Of a DNA stretch of 64,000 nucleotides, positions 43,455-52,558 are shown in pieces; position 1 is the first letter of the stretch; every line of letters begins with the position of its first letter. Origin of the DNA: Pedobacter westerhofensis. GTDB lineage: Bacteria; Bacteroidota; Bacteroidia; Sphingobacteriales; Sphingobacteriaceae. A program made the position numbers and the translations under genes. The notes below the pieces were generated by a model that did no database searches, was not told where the DNA came from, and was given only the letters and a program-made list of their open reading frames with translations. The stretch spans positions 496,001 to 560,000 of the forward strand of contig NZ_FXTN01000003.1 in NCBI RefSeq assembly GCF_900182595.1. Reading direction: 5' to 3'.

Positions 43455-45080
43455 ATGGAAAAAATATACTTATATTCATTTGCGTTTTTACTGTCTGCTT
43501 CTTCATTAATTTCCTGCAAGTCCAACAAAAATGCGACCTCAGAAAAGACCGGATTAGCCTATAACAGAGCAGAGAACGGAGGGTTTCAGGTAAATACCAA
43601 ATTCAGGCGCGGCCCTGGCCCCGGCCTGGTTGAAATTGAAGGTGGTGTGTTTGTAATGAGCGGAAGTGCCATCGGCATTCCCGGTCAGGAACTGAAAGAT
43701 TACAATCACAAAAGAGAAACCACAGTGTCGTCTTTTTATATGGATGAGACTGAAGTATCCAACACCAACTGGCTGGAATACCTGAACTGGATCAGAAGAA
43801 CTGACCCTACCAATTATGAATATTATTACAATGAGCTTCCTGATACGCTGGTTTGGCGCAGGCCACTGTCTTATAATGAGCCTTACGTAGATAACTACCT
43901 GAGACATCCTGCTTACCAGGATTATCCTGTGGTTGGGGTATCATGGGAACAGGCACAGCGTTACTGCTCATGGAGAACGGATATCGTGAATGAGTCACTA
44001 TTACGTGAACAGGGTTATATGTCCAGCTATAAAGATATGTATGGTGCGCAGAATGGGAAGAAAACCAATGCTGCTACTACGGCTGCCCGTCCCACAGGAC
44101 CATTTACTACTGACCTTTACCAAAACGGCCAGTATGACGATAAAGGTAAAAGGGCGATGAAAGATCTGAGCCCGCAGGGAACGATTGCTGCAGGCAATGG
44201 CAAACCGGTTAAAGGCGGAGCTACAAGAAACGTAAGACTGGAAGATGGTATTTTAAAACAGCCATACCGTTTACCGACAGAAGCTGAGTGGGAATACGCT
44301 GCATTGGGACTGATCGGAAATACAGAATACGAAAACATCAACAATAACAAGATTTATCCATGGGACGGCCTGGGCATAGCCTCTGCAAAAACTAAAACCC
44401 GCGGACTGATCCTTGCCAACTTTAAGAGGACTAAAGGTGATTACATGGGCGTTGGTGGCGGACTGAATGATAAGGGAAGTATTACCGTACCCGTAAGAGC
44501 CTATGTTCCGAACGACTTTGGATTGTACAATATGGCAGGTAATGTGAACGAATGGGTATCGGACGTTTACCGCTCCAATACATTTAATGATGCAGAAGCA
44601 TTAAACCCTTACCGTGGTAATAACTTCCAGGATAAAAAGATTGCTGATCAGGTTACAGGAAAACTTGAAAAAGATAAATACAACAGGCCGATCATGACCC
44701 CGGCTATTTCAGGCAGAAAACAAACCTGGGCCGAGAAACAGGCGGCAGTTGCAGCAGGTGGTGTTCAGGCACAAACAGCAGCGGCAAATACAACTACCTA
44801 TAATGCCGACCAGCGAGGCTACCGCGATGAAGAGAATAAACTTTATGGCGAGATCACACTGGTAAACAATAAAGCAAGAGTGTACAAAGGCGGCTCATGG
44901 GATGACCAGGCGCTCTGGTTAAACCCTGCTACCAGAAGATTCCTTCAACAGGATGAATCTACAGCAGATATCGGTTTCAGGTGTGCAATGACCATGTTAG
45001 GTGCGTCAGAGATCAATCCTAATGGCAAACCACAGTTTAAGCCTAAACAGCAAAAACCATTCAACGCGAAAAAGAGATAA
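43455..45080 (+). CDS. gldJ: Gliding motility-associated lipoprotein GldJ
   Basis: The 541-residue lipoprotein (lipobox LISC, Cys21) carries a formylglycine-generating-enzyme-like domain: PGPGLVEIEGGVFVMSGSA, SSFYMDETEVSNTNWLEYL, PVVGVSWEQAQRYCSWRT, YRLPTEAEWEYAALG, NMAGNVNEWVSDVYR and GGSWDDQALWLNPATRRF. GldK is the close alternative, but a gene lying alone beside porV fits GldJ, which in Flavobacterium neighbours porU and porV. GldJ stabilises GldK and is needed for gliding and type IX secretion. The ATG at 43455 gives the signal peptide. A strong terminator follows. Confidence 0.83.
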   Translation: MEKIYLYSFAFLLSASSLISCKSNKNATSEKTGLAYNRAENGGFQVNTKFRRGPGPGLVEIEGGVFVMSGSAIGIPGQELKDYNHKRETTVSSFYMDETEVSNTNWLEYLNWIRRTDPTNYEYYYNELPDTLVWRRPLSYNEPYVDNYLRHPAYQDYPVVGVSWEQAQRYCSWRTDIVNESLLREQGYMSSYKDMYGAQNGKKTNAATTAARPTGPFTTDLYQNGQYDDKGKRAMKDLSPQGTIAAGNGKPVKGGATRNVRLEDGILKQPYRLPTEAEWEYAALGLIGNTEYENINNNKIYPWDGLGIASAKTKTRGLILANFKRTKGDYMGVGGGLNDKGSITVPVRAYVPNDFGLYNMAGNVNEWVSDVYRSNTFNDAEALNPYRGNNFQDKKIADQVTGKLEKDKYNRPIMTPAISGRKQTWAEKQAAVAAGGVQAQTAAANTTTYNADQRGYRDEENKLYGEITLVNNKARVYKGGSWDDQALWLNPATRRFLQQDESTADIGFRCAMTMLGASEINPNGKPQFKPKQQKPFNAKKR

Positions 45081-45096
45081 TAATATCTCCATCATA

Positions 45097-45130
45097 CAAA
45101 AGGGGCTGATCAAAATCAGCCCCTTTTTTG
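45097..45130 (+). terminator. Intrinsic terminator of gldJ
   Basis: GGGGCTGAT (45102-45110) pairs with ATCAGCCCC (45115-45123) around a four-base loop, followed by TTTTTT. It is 17 bases after the gldJ stop. Confidence 0.9.
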
Positions 45131-45231
45131 CTATTTTTACTTGTACACCCCTAAGGGAGCACTGTCAAATATTCAATTCTCAGAGGCTCGATATCATCAA
45201 TACACTGCCCCTTTTTTGTTTTCAATAGTGA

Positions 45232-45735
45232 TTACGCTGAAAATTCTATCAGCACCTGGTTTTTTTCTACCTTATCGCCTTTGGCAACAAATATCTTTTT
45301 TACAGTTCCGTCGCTGGCAGCTTTCAGCATGTTTTCCATCTTCATGGCCTCCAGTACCAGCAGGCTATCGCCTTTTTTAATTTCCTGCCCTTCTGTTACA
45401 TTCAGGCTAAGTACCAATCCCGGCATCGGGGCTTTGAGTTCCAGTGCCATTTTACCGGCTGCACCGGTAAGGCCCATCGCTTTGAGCAATCCGTCATACT
45501 GGTCTTCAGCAGCTACATTGTATAAGGTGCCGTTGACTTTAACAACTGCTGTTTTGTTGTCCTGATCCTGCGAAACAACTTCTGCACGGTAGGATTTATG
45601 GTTGTAAATTATATGCACATGTCCTGCTCCCGGTTCATGCCTGTCCAGCTGAAGATCCTGACCGGCCAGCTTAAAAGCGCCGTTTTCTTCCAGCAGTTCA
45701 AAATCATATTTTTCATTTACTTTTACTTTATACAT
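45232..45735 (-). CDS. Biotin carboxyl carrier protein subunit
   Basis: This 167-residue protein has a C-terminal biotinyl domain with the biotinylation motif VLEAMKMENMLKA (Lys132) and PMPGLVLSLNVTEGQEIKKG. The N-terminal half is an uncharacterised beta-rich region typical of Bacteroidota acyl-CoA carboxylase carrier subunits. The carboxylase and transferase partners are not in the window. It starts 3 bases after the DUF4159 gene and ends the six-gene operon. Confidence 0.88.
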   Translation of the reverse strand: MYKVKVNEKYDFELLEENGAFKLAGQDLQLDRHEPGAGHVHIIYNHKSYRAEVVSQDQDNKTAVVKVNGTLYNVAAEDQYDGLLKAMGLTGAAGKMALELKAPMPGLVLSLNVTEGQEIKKGDSLLVLEAMKMENMLKAASDGTVKKIFVAKGDKVEKNQVLIEFSA

Positions 45736-45738
45736 GCC

Positions 45739-46398
45739 TTATTGGGTTAATACATACTGAACCAGGTTTGCACCCATTTTAAGCGCCTGTAAGCGCTTTT
45801 CCTGGGAATCACCGGGATATGTTCCGGCATCCTCCCATCCGTTGCCCAGATCGCTCTCATAAGAATAAAAACAGACCATCCTGCCCTGCCACATCAAAGC
45901 AAACCCCTGTGCAGGTTTTCCATTGTGCTCATGTACCTTGGGCAGCCCGCCCGGAAATTTAAACTTCTGATTGAATATGGGGTGACTGGCGGGCAATTCT
46001 GCGAATGACAGCTCGGGAAATACTTTTTTCATCTGCACGCGGATAAACTTATCCAGTCCGTAGTTATCATCGATATGAAGAAATCCCCCGCCAGTCAGGT
46101 ATTTTCTCAGGTTTTTGGCTTCATGTTCGCTGAAAGTAACATTACCGTGCCCTGTCATATAGATCATGGGATAATTAAAGATTTCTGGGCTGCCAACATC
46201 GGCAATAGCTTCTTCATCGGCAAAGTTAGTATGCAGGTTCTGATTACAGAAAGCAATCAGGTTGATCAGGGCAGTGCGGTCCCCGTACCAGTCGCCCCCA
46301 CCATTATACTTTAGCCTGGCCAGCTGATAAGTGGGTACACGATAGCTGCAGCACAGCACAATCAGTAAAAAGGATAAGATCAGGTGCTTAATGTTCAT
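45739..46398 (-). CDS. DUF4159 domain-containing exported protein
   Basis: This 219-residue protein has an N-terminal signal peptide (HLILSFLLIVLCCSYRVPTY) and matches DUF4159: QLARLKYNGGGDWYGDRTAL, YMTGHGNVTFSEHEAKNLR, GGFLHIDDNYGLD and the C-terminal LGNGWEDAGTYPGD. The family has a class I glutamine amidotransferase-like fold; its function is unknown. The start overlaps the rsmE stop by four bases. Confidence 0.87.
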   Translation of the reverse strand: MNIKHLILSFLLIVLCCSYRVPTYQLARLKYNGGGDWYGDRTALINLIAFCNQNLHTNFADEEAIADVGSPEIFNYPMIYMTGHGNVTFSEHEAKNLRKYLTGGGFLHIDDNYGLDKFIRVQMKKVFPELSFAELPASHPIFNQKFKFPGGLPKVHEHNGKPAQGFALMWQGRMVCFYSYESDLGNGWEDAGTYPGDSQEKRLQALKMGANLVQYVLTQ

Positions 46399-47099
46399 CG
46401 GTTTAAGTAATTCACTTCAAAACAAGCTGCCAGTGCAGCAGTTTCTGTTCTGAGACGTGTATTACCTAAAGTTAATGGTTTAAAGTCATTTTGCAAAGCC
46501 AGCTGGATTTCATTTGGTGTGAAGTCGCCCTCGGGGCCAATCAGAATCAGGTAGCTGCTGCCTGACGGAGCAATCTCACTAATGTACTTGCGGGGCTCCC
46601 CTTCAACACAGTGTGCAATCATCCTGTGATCTGCGCTATGATGGCTGATCAGTTCTTTCAGGGACAGGGCCTCATTTAACATAGGATGGTAAGCCTGTAA
46701 GGATTGTTTTACCGCAGAAGTTATTACTTTATTGAGCCTGTCCTCTTTTACGATTTTACGTTCGGAGCGCTCACAGATCACTGGCGTGATCTGGTCTATA
46801 CCTATCTCCGTGGCCTTTTCCAAAAACCATTCCAGACGGTCTATATTTTTGGTGGGCGCCACGGCAATGTGAAGGTTATGATTTCTTTTCTGGTATTCGC
46901 TGGTAGTTTTAAGTACATGCAGCGAAACATTCCGCTTTGATTCACCGGTGATTTCTGCCTCGTACAAACCGCCGCGGCCATCAATCAGATGTACCACATC
47001 GCCTGTAACGAGGCGCAAAACCTTCATACAATGCCTGCTCTCCTCTTCATTGAGGATATAATCAGACGAGGTAATATCAGGTGTATAAAAAACGTGCAT
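46395..47099 (-). CDS. rsmE: 16S rRNA (uracil-1498-N3)-methyltransferase
   Basis: This 234-residue SPOUT methyltransferase modifies m3U1498 of 16S rRNA. Features are the N-terminal PUA-like LNEEESRHCMKVLRLVTGD, the ERSERK motif and the knotted SAM site LILIGPEGDFTPNEI with LGNTRLRTETAALA. Its length is normal. It lies 9 bases after the CNNM/CBS gene. Confidence 0.95.
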   Translation of the reverse strand: MHVFYTPDITSSDYILNEEESRHCMKVLRLVTGDVVHLIDGRGGLYEAEITGESKRNVSLHVLKTTSEYQKRNHNLHIAVAPTKNIDRLEWFLEKATEIGIDQITPVICERSERKIVKEDRLNKVITSAVKQSLQAYHPMLNEALSLKELISHHSADHRMIAHCVEGEPRKYISEIAPSGSSYLILIGPEGDFTPNEIQLALQNDFKPLTLGNTRLRTETAALAACFEVNYLNR

Positions 47100-47108
47100 G
47101 ACCGAGAA

Positions 47109-48434
47109 TTAGTGGTTGTCTACCATATCATCTTTCTGGATCACCAGTTCCAGCTTAATGGTTTCTATGTTCTGCTCCGTTTTCTTCAGGATGGTAAACA
47201 GGTATCCATAACACTCTTCGCTGTCGCCCACATCGGGGATCTTGCCAAAGGCATGGGAAACCAGACCACCTACTGTATCAAAATCCAGGTCTTCCGGCAG
47301 GTCATGCGGCAGATGTTCATTCACATCATATACCGTTGCATAGGCATTGATCACAAACTCAGTATCGGATATTTTTTCAACGGTAGGTTTTTCCTCATCA
47401 TATTCATCCTGGATCTCTCCAACGATCTCTTCAACGATATCCTCCAGGGTCACCATTCCGGCGGTACCTCCAAATTCATCGATCACGATAGCAATCTGGA
47501 TTCTTTTCTGCTGAAGTTCACTTAACAGATCATTGATCTTTTTCGTTTCCGGAACGAAATAAGGCTTTCTGATGATATCTTTCAGCGACCAGTCCTTGTT
47601 TACCGCCAGCAGGGGCAAAACATCCTTGGCGTGAATGATACCGATGATCTTATCAATAATATCATCATAAACCGGCATCCTGGAATATCCTTCAGCAATG
47701 ATCAGCTGAATTACTTCTTCTTTTGGTGTTGCCAGCTCAATACCCGAGATCTTGGTACGGGGAACCATAATATTCTTTACAACACGTTCATTAAAGTCGA
47801 ACACGTTGCGGATCAGCTCATGCTCATTTGTATCCAGAGCACCGCTTTCTTTTCCCTGATCAAGCAGGTAATACAGTTCTTCGGTACTGTGTACAGAATC
47901 GTGCCCGCCTGCTGTGGAAATCCCAAATATCTTAAGTATAATATTGGCAAGGCTGTTCAGCAGCCAGATAAATGGCCTGAATACAATATAAAAGATCTGT
48001 AAGGGCAGTGATATAAATAACGTGGTGGCCACAGGGCGCTGTATAGCGATTGATTTTGGTGCCAGTTCTCCGAAAACGATGTGCATAATCGTAATAAAAC
48101 TAAATGCAATAATCGGTGATGCTGTTTTGGAGAAGGATTCGATGAATGCCGGGTCCTGGGTAAATGAAGTTAGCAGATTACGTAACAGATGCTCCATTAC
48201 TGATTCTCCAACCCAGCCTAGTCCCAGTGATGCTAATGTAATACCCAGCTGCGTTGCAGCCAGGTAACCATCAAGATGTTGTGTAATATATTTAGCAATA
48301 TTAGCTACTCTATTACCAGATTTAGCTTTAATTTCTATTTGCGACGCTCTGACTTTAACGATTGCAAACTCAGCTGCAACGAAAAAGCCGTTTAAGACGA
48401 CTAAGAAAAAGGTTAAGAATATCTGAAAGCCCAT
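47109..48434 (-). CDS. CNNM/CBS-domain membrane protein (hemolysin family, CorC/HlyC-like)
   Basis: This 441-residue protein has an N-terminal CNNM transmembrane domain (about 1-200), two CBS motifs (NIMVPRTKISGIELATPKE and YFVPETKKINDLLSELQQK regions) and a C-terminal transporter-associated CorC_HlyC domain with IVEEIVGEIQDEYDEE and TVGGLVSHAFGKIPDVGD. Related proteins take part in magnesium or cobalt efflux; the hemolysin name is historical. Its start overlaps the ppa stop (TAATG). Confidence 0.92.
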   Translation of the reverse strand: MGFQIFLTFFLVVLNGFFVAAEFAIVKVRASQIEIKAKSGNRVANIAKYITQHLDGYLAATQLGITLASLGLGWVGESVMEHLLRNLLTSFTQDPAFIESFSKTASPIIAFSFITIMHIVFGELAPKSIAIQRPVATTLFISLPLQIFYIVFRPFIWLLNSLANIILKIFGISTAGGHDSVHSTEELYYLLDQGKESGALDTNEHELIRNVFDFNERVVKNIMVPRTKISGIELATPKEEVIQLIIAEGYSRMPVYDDIIDKIIGIIHAKDVLPLLAVNKDWSLKDIIRKPYFVPETKKINDLLSELQQKRIQIAIVIDEFGGTAGMVTLEDIVEEIVGEIQDEYDEEKPTVEKISDTEFVINAYATVYDVNEHLPHDLPEDLDFDTVGGLVSHAFGKIPDVGDSEECYGYLFTILKKTEQNIETIKLELVIQKDDMVDNH

Positions 48435-48985
48435 TAAGAGTTGTTTCTAAATGTACTGTTATAAAGTTCGATACTTTCCTGAATTACTTTATAAGCATAA
48501 GTAACGCCCATCAGTTTTTCGATAGTTACGTTTTTCATCTCTAAAGCTTTGTAGTCCTGGAAGAACCTTACGATCTCTTTCATCTGGTGAGGAGGCAGTT
48601 CAGCGATATCATTGATATAGTTTACTGACATGTCATTTTTAGCCACAGCAATGATTTTATCATCCTGCTCGCCGTTGTCTACCATATGCATTACACCAAT
48701 CACCTTTGCTTCGAGCAGGGTAAGGGGATAAACGTCAACAGAGCACAGGACAAGGATATCCAGGGGATCATTGTCATCGCAATACGTTTGCGGAATGAAA
48801 CCATAGTTGGCCGGGTACATTACAGAAGAGAAAAGAACACGGTCTAACTTAATCAGGTTAGAGTCTTTGTCAATTTCGTACTTTGCTTTTGATCCTTTAG
48901 GGATTTCGATAATAGCGTTTACCGATTCCGGTAAATTAGCACCTGGAGAAACATTATGCCAGGGGTGATTTAAGTCTATATTCAT
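48434..48985 (-). CDS. ppa: Inorganic pyrophosphatase
   Basis: This 183-residue family I soluble pyrophosphatase hydrolyses PPi to phosphate. The signature [12 protein letters not shown] is at 69-80 with metal-binding Asp71, Asp73 and Asp76, preceded by [11 protein letters not shown]. Its length is typical. It begins 3 bases after dedA, and its stop overlaps the next start. Confidence 0.96.
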   Translation of the reverse strand: MNIDLNHPWHNVSPGANLPESVNAIIEIPKGSKAKYEIDKDSNLIKLDRVLFSSVMYPANYGFIPQTYCDDNDPLDILVLCSVDVYPLTLLEAKVIGVMHMVDNGEQDDKIIAVAKNDMSVNYINDIAELPPHQMKEIVRFFQDYKALEMKNVTIEKLMGVTYAYKVIQESIELYNSTFRNNS

Positions 48986-48988
48986 TTA

Positions 48989-49648
48989 TTATTCAGTGTT
49001 AGAAATATCTTCGTTTGTATTTTGTTCCGCCCTTTTTCTAAAAAAGGCAATTGCCAGAGGTAGAGAAGTGATCGTGATAAAACCTATTATAATATACAGG
49101 AGGTAGTCATTAATTTCCTTTTCAAATTTCTTGCCAAGAAAATAACCCAGCAAAGTTAAAGATGTTATCCATAAAAATGCACCGCAGATATTATATAATG
49201 CAAACTTTTTGAAATCCAGTTTTACCACACCTGCAAAGATTGGGGCAAAGGTCCTGACGATCGGTACAAACCTGCCCATGATCAGGGCAAATGCACCTTG
49301 TTTGTTATAGTATACTTCTGCGGCTTTAAGATAGCGCTTTTTAAAAAAAAAAGTATCTTTTCTATGATATAAAACGGGACCTGTTTTTTTGCCAAACCAA
49401 TAACCCGTAAAGTTGCCGCAGACTGCAGATACAATTAATCCCAGGATCAGCAGATAAATGTTGACATCAAGTTTTCCGGTAGCGACAAACATTCCAGCCA
49501 GGAACAACAGGTAATCACCAGGCAGAAAGAAGCCAAAGAATAATCCTGTCTCGGCAAAAATAACGAACAACACCACGTAAAAACCACCTTCTTTGAGTAA
49601 TTTTTCAGGATCAATATACTGATGTAAGGAAGTCCAGAAATCGTGCAT
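48989..49648 (-). CDS. DedA family membrane protein
   Basis: This 219-residue protein of the DedA/SNARE-associated family contains FFLPGDYLLFLAGMFVATG, the conserved FTGYWFGKKTGP, and the GRFVPIVRTFAPIFAGV signature. DedA proteins are linked to membrane homeostasis and undecaprenyl-phosphate or phospholipid flipping. It leads the operon dedA-ppa-CNNM-rsmE-DUF4159-BCCP and starts 44 bases after nuoN. Confidence 0.93.
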   Translation of the reverse strand: MHDFWTSLHQYIDPEKLLKEGGFYVVLFVIFAETGLFFGFFLPGDYLLFLAGMFVATGKLDVNIYLLILGLIVSAVCGNFTGYWFGKKTGPVLYHRKDTFFFKKRYLKAAEVYYNKQGAFALIMGRFVPIVRTFAPIFAGVVKLDFKKFALYNICGAFLWITSLTLLGYFLGKKFEKEINDYLLYIIIGFITITSLPLAIAFFRKRAEQNTNEDISNTE

Positions 49649-49692
49649 AGTTCAAGTATTCGTAAAACTACAAATAATTTTACTGGGAATGC

Positions 49693-51066
49693 TTAAATCA
49701 AATTTAAAATTACTGAAGGATAAACTCCCAGGATCACAGTGATAATAACAGATAAAATAAGAACAACCTTGTATTGAACAGGAGTTTCCAGCAGTACGTC
49801 GGCGCCTTCTTTAAAGTACATGGCCACCACTACTCTCAAATAGTAATAGAAGCCAACAAGAGCATTTAAAATCGCAAATGCCACCAGATAGATCTGGTAC
49901 TGGTTCATTACATTGAGGAACATCAGGTATTTTCCCATGAAACCACCCGTAAGCGGGATACCCGCCAGGGATAACATAGCCACTGTAAGTGCCAGGGCAG
50001 CCAGCGGATTCCGTTTGCCCAAGCCGTTGAAACTCTCAAAATCATCACCACCGGTTTTTTGTTTAACCAGGATCAAAACGGCAAAGGCAGTAATACTGGC
50101 AAACGTATAGGCAGCAGTATAAAGGAGCACATTGTTATTTGATGTTGAGGTAAGCGTAATGAGGGAGAATAACAGGTAACCCACGTGTGAGATACTTGAA
50201 TAGGCAAGCATTCTTTTGAAGTTCTTCTGGAACAATGCTGTCACGTTACCAATGAACAGTGTTAAGCATACGATTACCATCAGCGGCGGCATCCAGAAAT
50301 CATGCAGCGGAGCAAATGTTCCTGCAAAAATACGTATGAAGGCAGCAAAGGCAGCGGTTTTCACTACGGTAGACATGAACGTGGTTATAAGTGAAGGCGA
50401 GCCTTCATACACGTCCGGAGTCCAGAAATGAAATGGTGCCGCACCCACTTTAAAACACATACCAATCATCATCAGGATTACCCCGGGATAGAATAAAGGA
50501 GATACCATCTTGTAGTTGCCCACAAGGTATGAGTTGATTGCGCCCAGGCTGAAAGAACCTGTTGCGCCATAAATTAAAGTAATACCAAATAACAGAAAGC
50601 CGGTAGAGAAAGCACCCATCAGAAAATATTTCAGTGAGGCCTCATTGGAGGCAAAATTATTTTTACGGATACCGGCAAGGATGTATGAAGAAACAGACAT
50701 GATTTCCAGGCCTATAAACAGCATCGACAAATTGGTATAGGAAACCATCATCACTCCACCAGAGAGTGCAAATAAGATCAGTGTATAGTATTCAGCTACA
50801 TTTTCACTGTCTTTGGCAAAGTAGTTTTCTGTAAGCAGAAAAATAAATGCGGTACCTAAGATCAGCAGCGATGAAAAGGCGATGGCAAAATTATTCATCT
50901 GCATCATTCCATAATAAATGGTGTTGGTATCCCATGCAGTAACACAGAAGCCAAGCGCAACAAGCAGTCCCACTAAAGTAAGCGGCAGCAAAGCTTTGGT
51001 AGCTTTAAACAAACCCGCATAAAGCACCGCCAGAGCTGTAACAACAATTGTTATAATGATATTCAT
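49693..51066 (-). CDS. nuoN: NADH-quinone oxidoreductase subunit N
   Basis: This 457-residue Mrp-type antiporter-like subunit of complex I has about 14 helices and carries out proton pumping in the membrane arm. Conserved elements are SMLFIGLEIMSVSSYILAG, LKYFLMGAFSTGFLLFG, FHFWTPDVYEGSPSLITTF (with the TM7-8 Lys region) and RMLAYSSISHVGYLLF. It is the last gene of the nuo operon, 4 bases after nuoM. Confidence 0.96.
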   Translation of the reverse strand: MNIIITIVVTALAVLYAGLFKATKALLPLTLVGLLVALGFCVTAWDTNTIYYGMMQMNNFAIAFSSLLILGTAFIFLLTENYFAKDSENVAEYYTLILFALSGGVMMVSYTNLSMLFIGLEIMSVSSYILAGIRKNNFASNEASLKYFLMGAFSTGFLLFGITLIYGATGSFSLGAINSYLVGNYKMVSPLFYPGVILMMIGMCFKVGAAPFHFWTPDVYEGSPSLITTFMSTVVKTAAFAAFIRIFAGTFAPLHDFWMPPLMVIVCLTLFIGNVTALFQKNFKRMLAYSSISHVGYLLFSLITLTSTSNNNVLLYTAAYTFASITAFAVLILVKQKTGGDDFESFNGLGKRNPLAALALTVAMLSLAGIPLTGGFMGKYLMFLNVMNQYQIYLVAFAILNALVGFYYYLRVVVAMYFKEGADVLLETPVQYKVVLILSVIITVILGVYPSVILNLI

Positions 51067-51070
51067 TTCC

Positions 51071-52537
51071 TTATTTTACCGATGTTAATTTTTGATTTAC
51101 CTGTTCTAATAATTGTTGTACCGAAGCCTCTGATAAATGCAGAATTGGTTTTGGATAAACTCCAAGCACAATGATGAGCGCACAAATGATCACTAAAACC
51201 AAAGTTTCAGTTCCCCTGATGTCTTCAAATCCAATGGTAAGCTCATTGGTTTTGCCCAGCATCACATGCTGATACATTCTTAGCATGTACACTGCGCCGA
51301 AAATGATCGTGAGTCCGGCAAAAACAACTGCCCAGATATTGAATTGATAAACACCCATCAGCAACAGGAACTCCCCGATAAAGCCATTTGTTCCTGGCAA
51401 TGCCACTGTACCAAGTACAATGATTAAAAATGCAATGGCAAGTTTAGGTGCTACTTTAGCGATACCGCCGAGTTCACTGATCGTATTGGTCTTTAGCCTT
51501 GATGAGATAATATCAAGTACAAAGAATAAACCTACCACATTGATACCATGGCTGAGCATCTGGATCATTGCGCCCTGCATTCCCTGAGTATTCAGTGCGA
51601 ATATGCCCGCAGAAATTAATCCAACGTGTGCAATAGATGAATAGGCAACCAGCCTCTTGGCATTTTTTTGAGTAAAGGCAATTAATGAAGCGTAAACAAT
51701 CCCGATGACAGACAGCACAATTGCTGTAGTGCCCCAGTCCTGAACACCGGCGGGAACGATTGGCAATAACCATCTGATTACTCCATAAATACCCATTTTA
51801 AGCATAATACCAGACAAGAGCATGGTACCTCCCGCAGGAGCTTCTGTATAGGTATCGGGCTGCCAGGTATGAAAAGGGAAAACCGGCATTTTGATCGCAA
51901 AGGCGATAAAGAACGACCAGAATATCCAGCCCTGCTGTGCAGGATCCAGACTCAGCTGATAAAATGCCTGTATGTCAAAGTTGTGCGCAGGATTCTGCAG
52001 GTACAGGTAAATAATTCCCAGCAACATAAAAAGGGATCCACCGATCGTGTACACAAAGAATTTCATGTTTACCCTTACTCTGTCTTTTCCGCCCCAGATG
52101 GCGCAGATAAAGTATATCGGGATCAATGCTGCTTCCCATCCAATATAAAACAGAAACGCATCCATTGCGGTAAACACCACCAGCAGGCCTGCCTGCATAA
52201 ATAAGATCAGCGCAAAAAATGATGCTGGTTTTTTGTAATCACTCTGATAGCTTGCCAGTATAATGATCGGGACCAATACGTTTGTTAACAACACTGTGAT
52301 TAAGCTGATCCCATCAATACCTGCATGAAAGTTTATCCCGAGGCTCTGTATCCAGGGAAGATTGACCACAAACTGCTTACTTGCATCTGGTGTAAACTGA
52401 CAGGCAATAGCTGCCGTAATGGCCAGTGAGGCTAAAGCAAAGACCATGGCCACATGTTTAGCGGCATTGCCGGTAAATGCTGTAATCAGCGCAGCAACTA
52501 ATGGTAAAAATATAAGAAGTAGTAAAACTTGTTCCAT
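51071..52537 (-). CDS. nuoM: NADH-quinone oxidoreductase subunit M
   Basis: This 488-residue antiporter-like subunit of complex I has INFHAGIDGISLITVLLTN, FYIGWEAALIPIYFI with the conserved Glu, FPFHTWQPDTYTEAPAGGTM and KRLVAYSSIAHVGL. It has normal length with about 14 helices. It lies 21 bases after nuoL. Confidence 0.96.
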   Translation of the reverse strand: MEQVLLLLIFLPLVAALITAFTGNAAKHVAMVFALASLAITAAIACQFTPDASKQFVVNLPWIQSLGINFHAGIDGISLITVLLTNVLVPIIILASYQSDYKKPASFFALILFMQAGLLVVFTAMDAFLFYIGWEAALIPIYFICAIWGGKDRVRVNMKFFVYTIGGSLFMLLGIIYLYLQNPAHNFDIQAFYQLSLDPAQQGWIFWSFFIAFAIKMPVFPFHTWQPDTYTEAPAGGTMLLSGIMLKMGIYGVIRWLLPIVPAGVQDWGTTAIVLSVIGIVYASLIAFTQKNAKRLVAYSSIAHVGLISAGIFALNTQGMQGAMIQMLSHGINVVGLFFVLDIISSRLKTNTISELGGIAKVAPKLAIAFLIIVLGTVALPGTNGFIGEFLLLMGVYQFNIWAVVFAGLTIIFGAVYMLRMYQHVMLGKTNELTIGFEDIRGTETLVLVIICALIIVLGVYPKPILHLSEASVQQLLEQVNQKLTSVK

Positions 52538-52558
52538 TATGTTTTCTTGGACGATCCT

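Noticed and set aside
46989..47525. 178-codon plus-strand frame spanning the rsmE/CNNM junction
   Set aside because: It covers the ends of two confidently assigned minus-strand genes and the product looks random.
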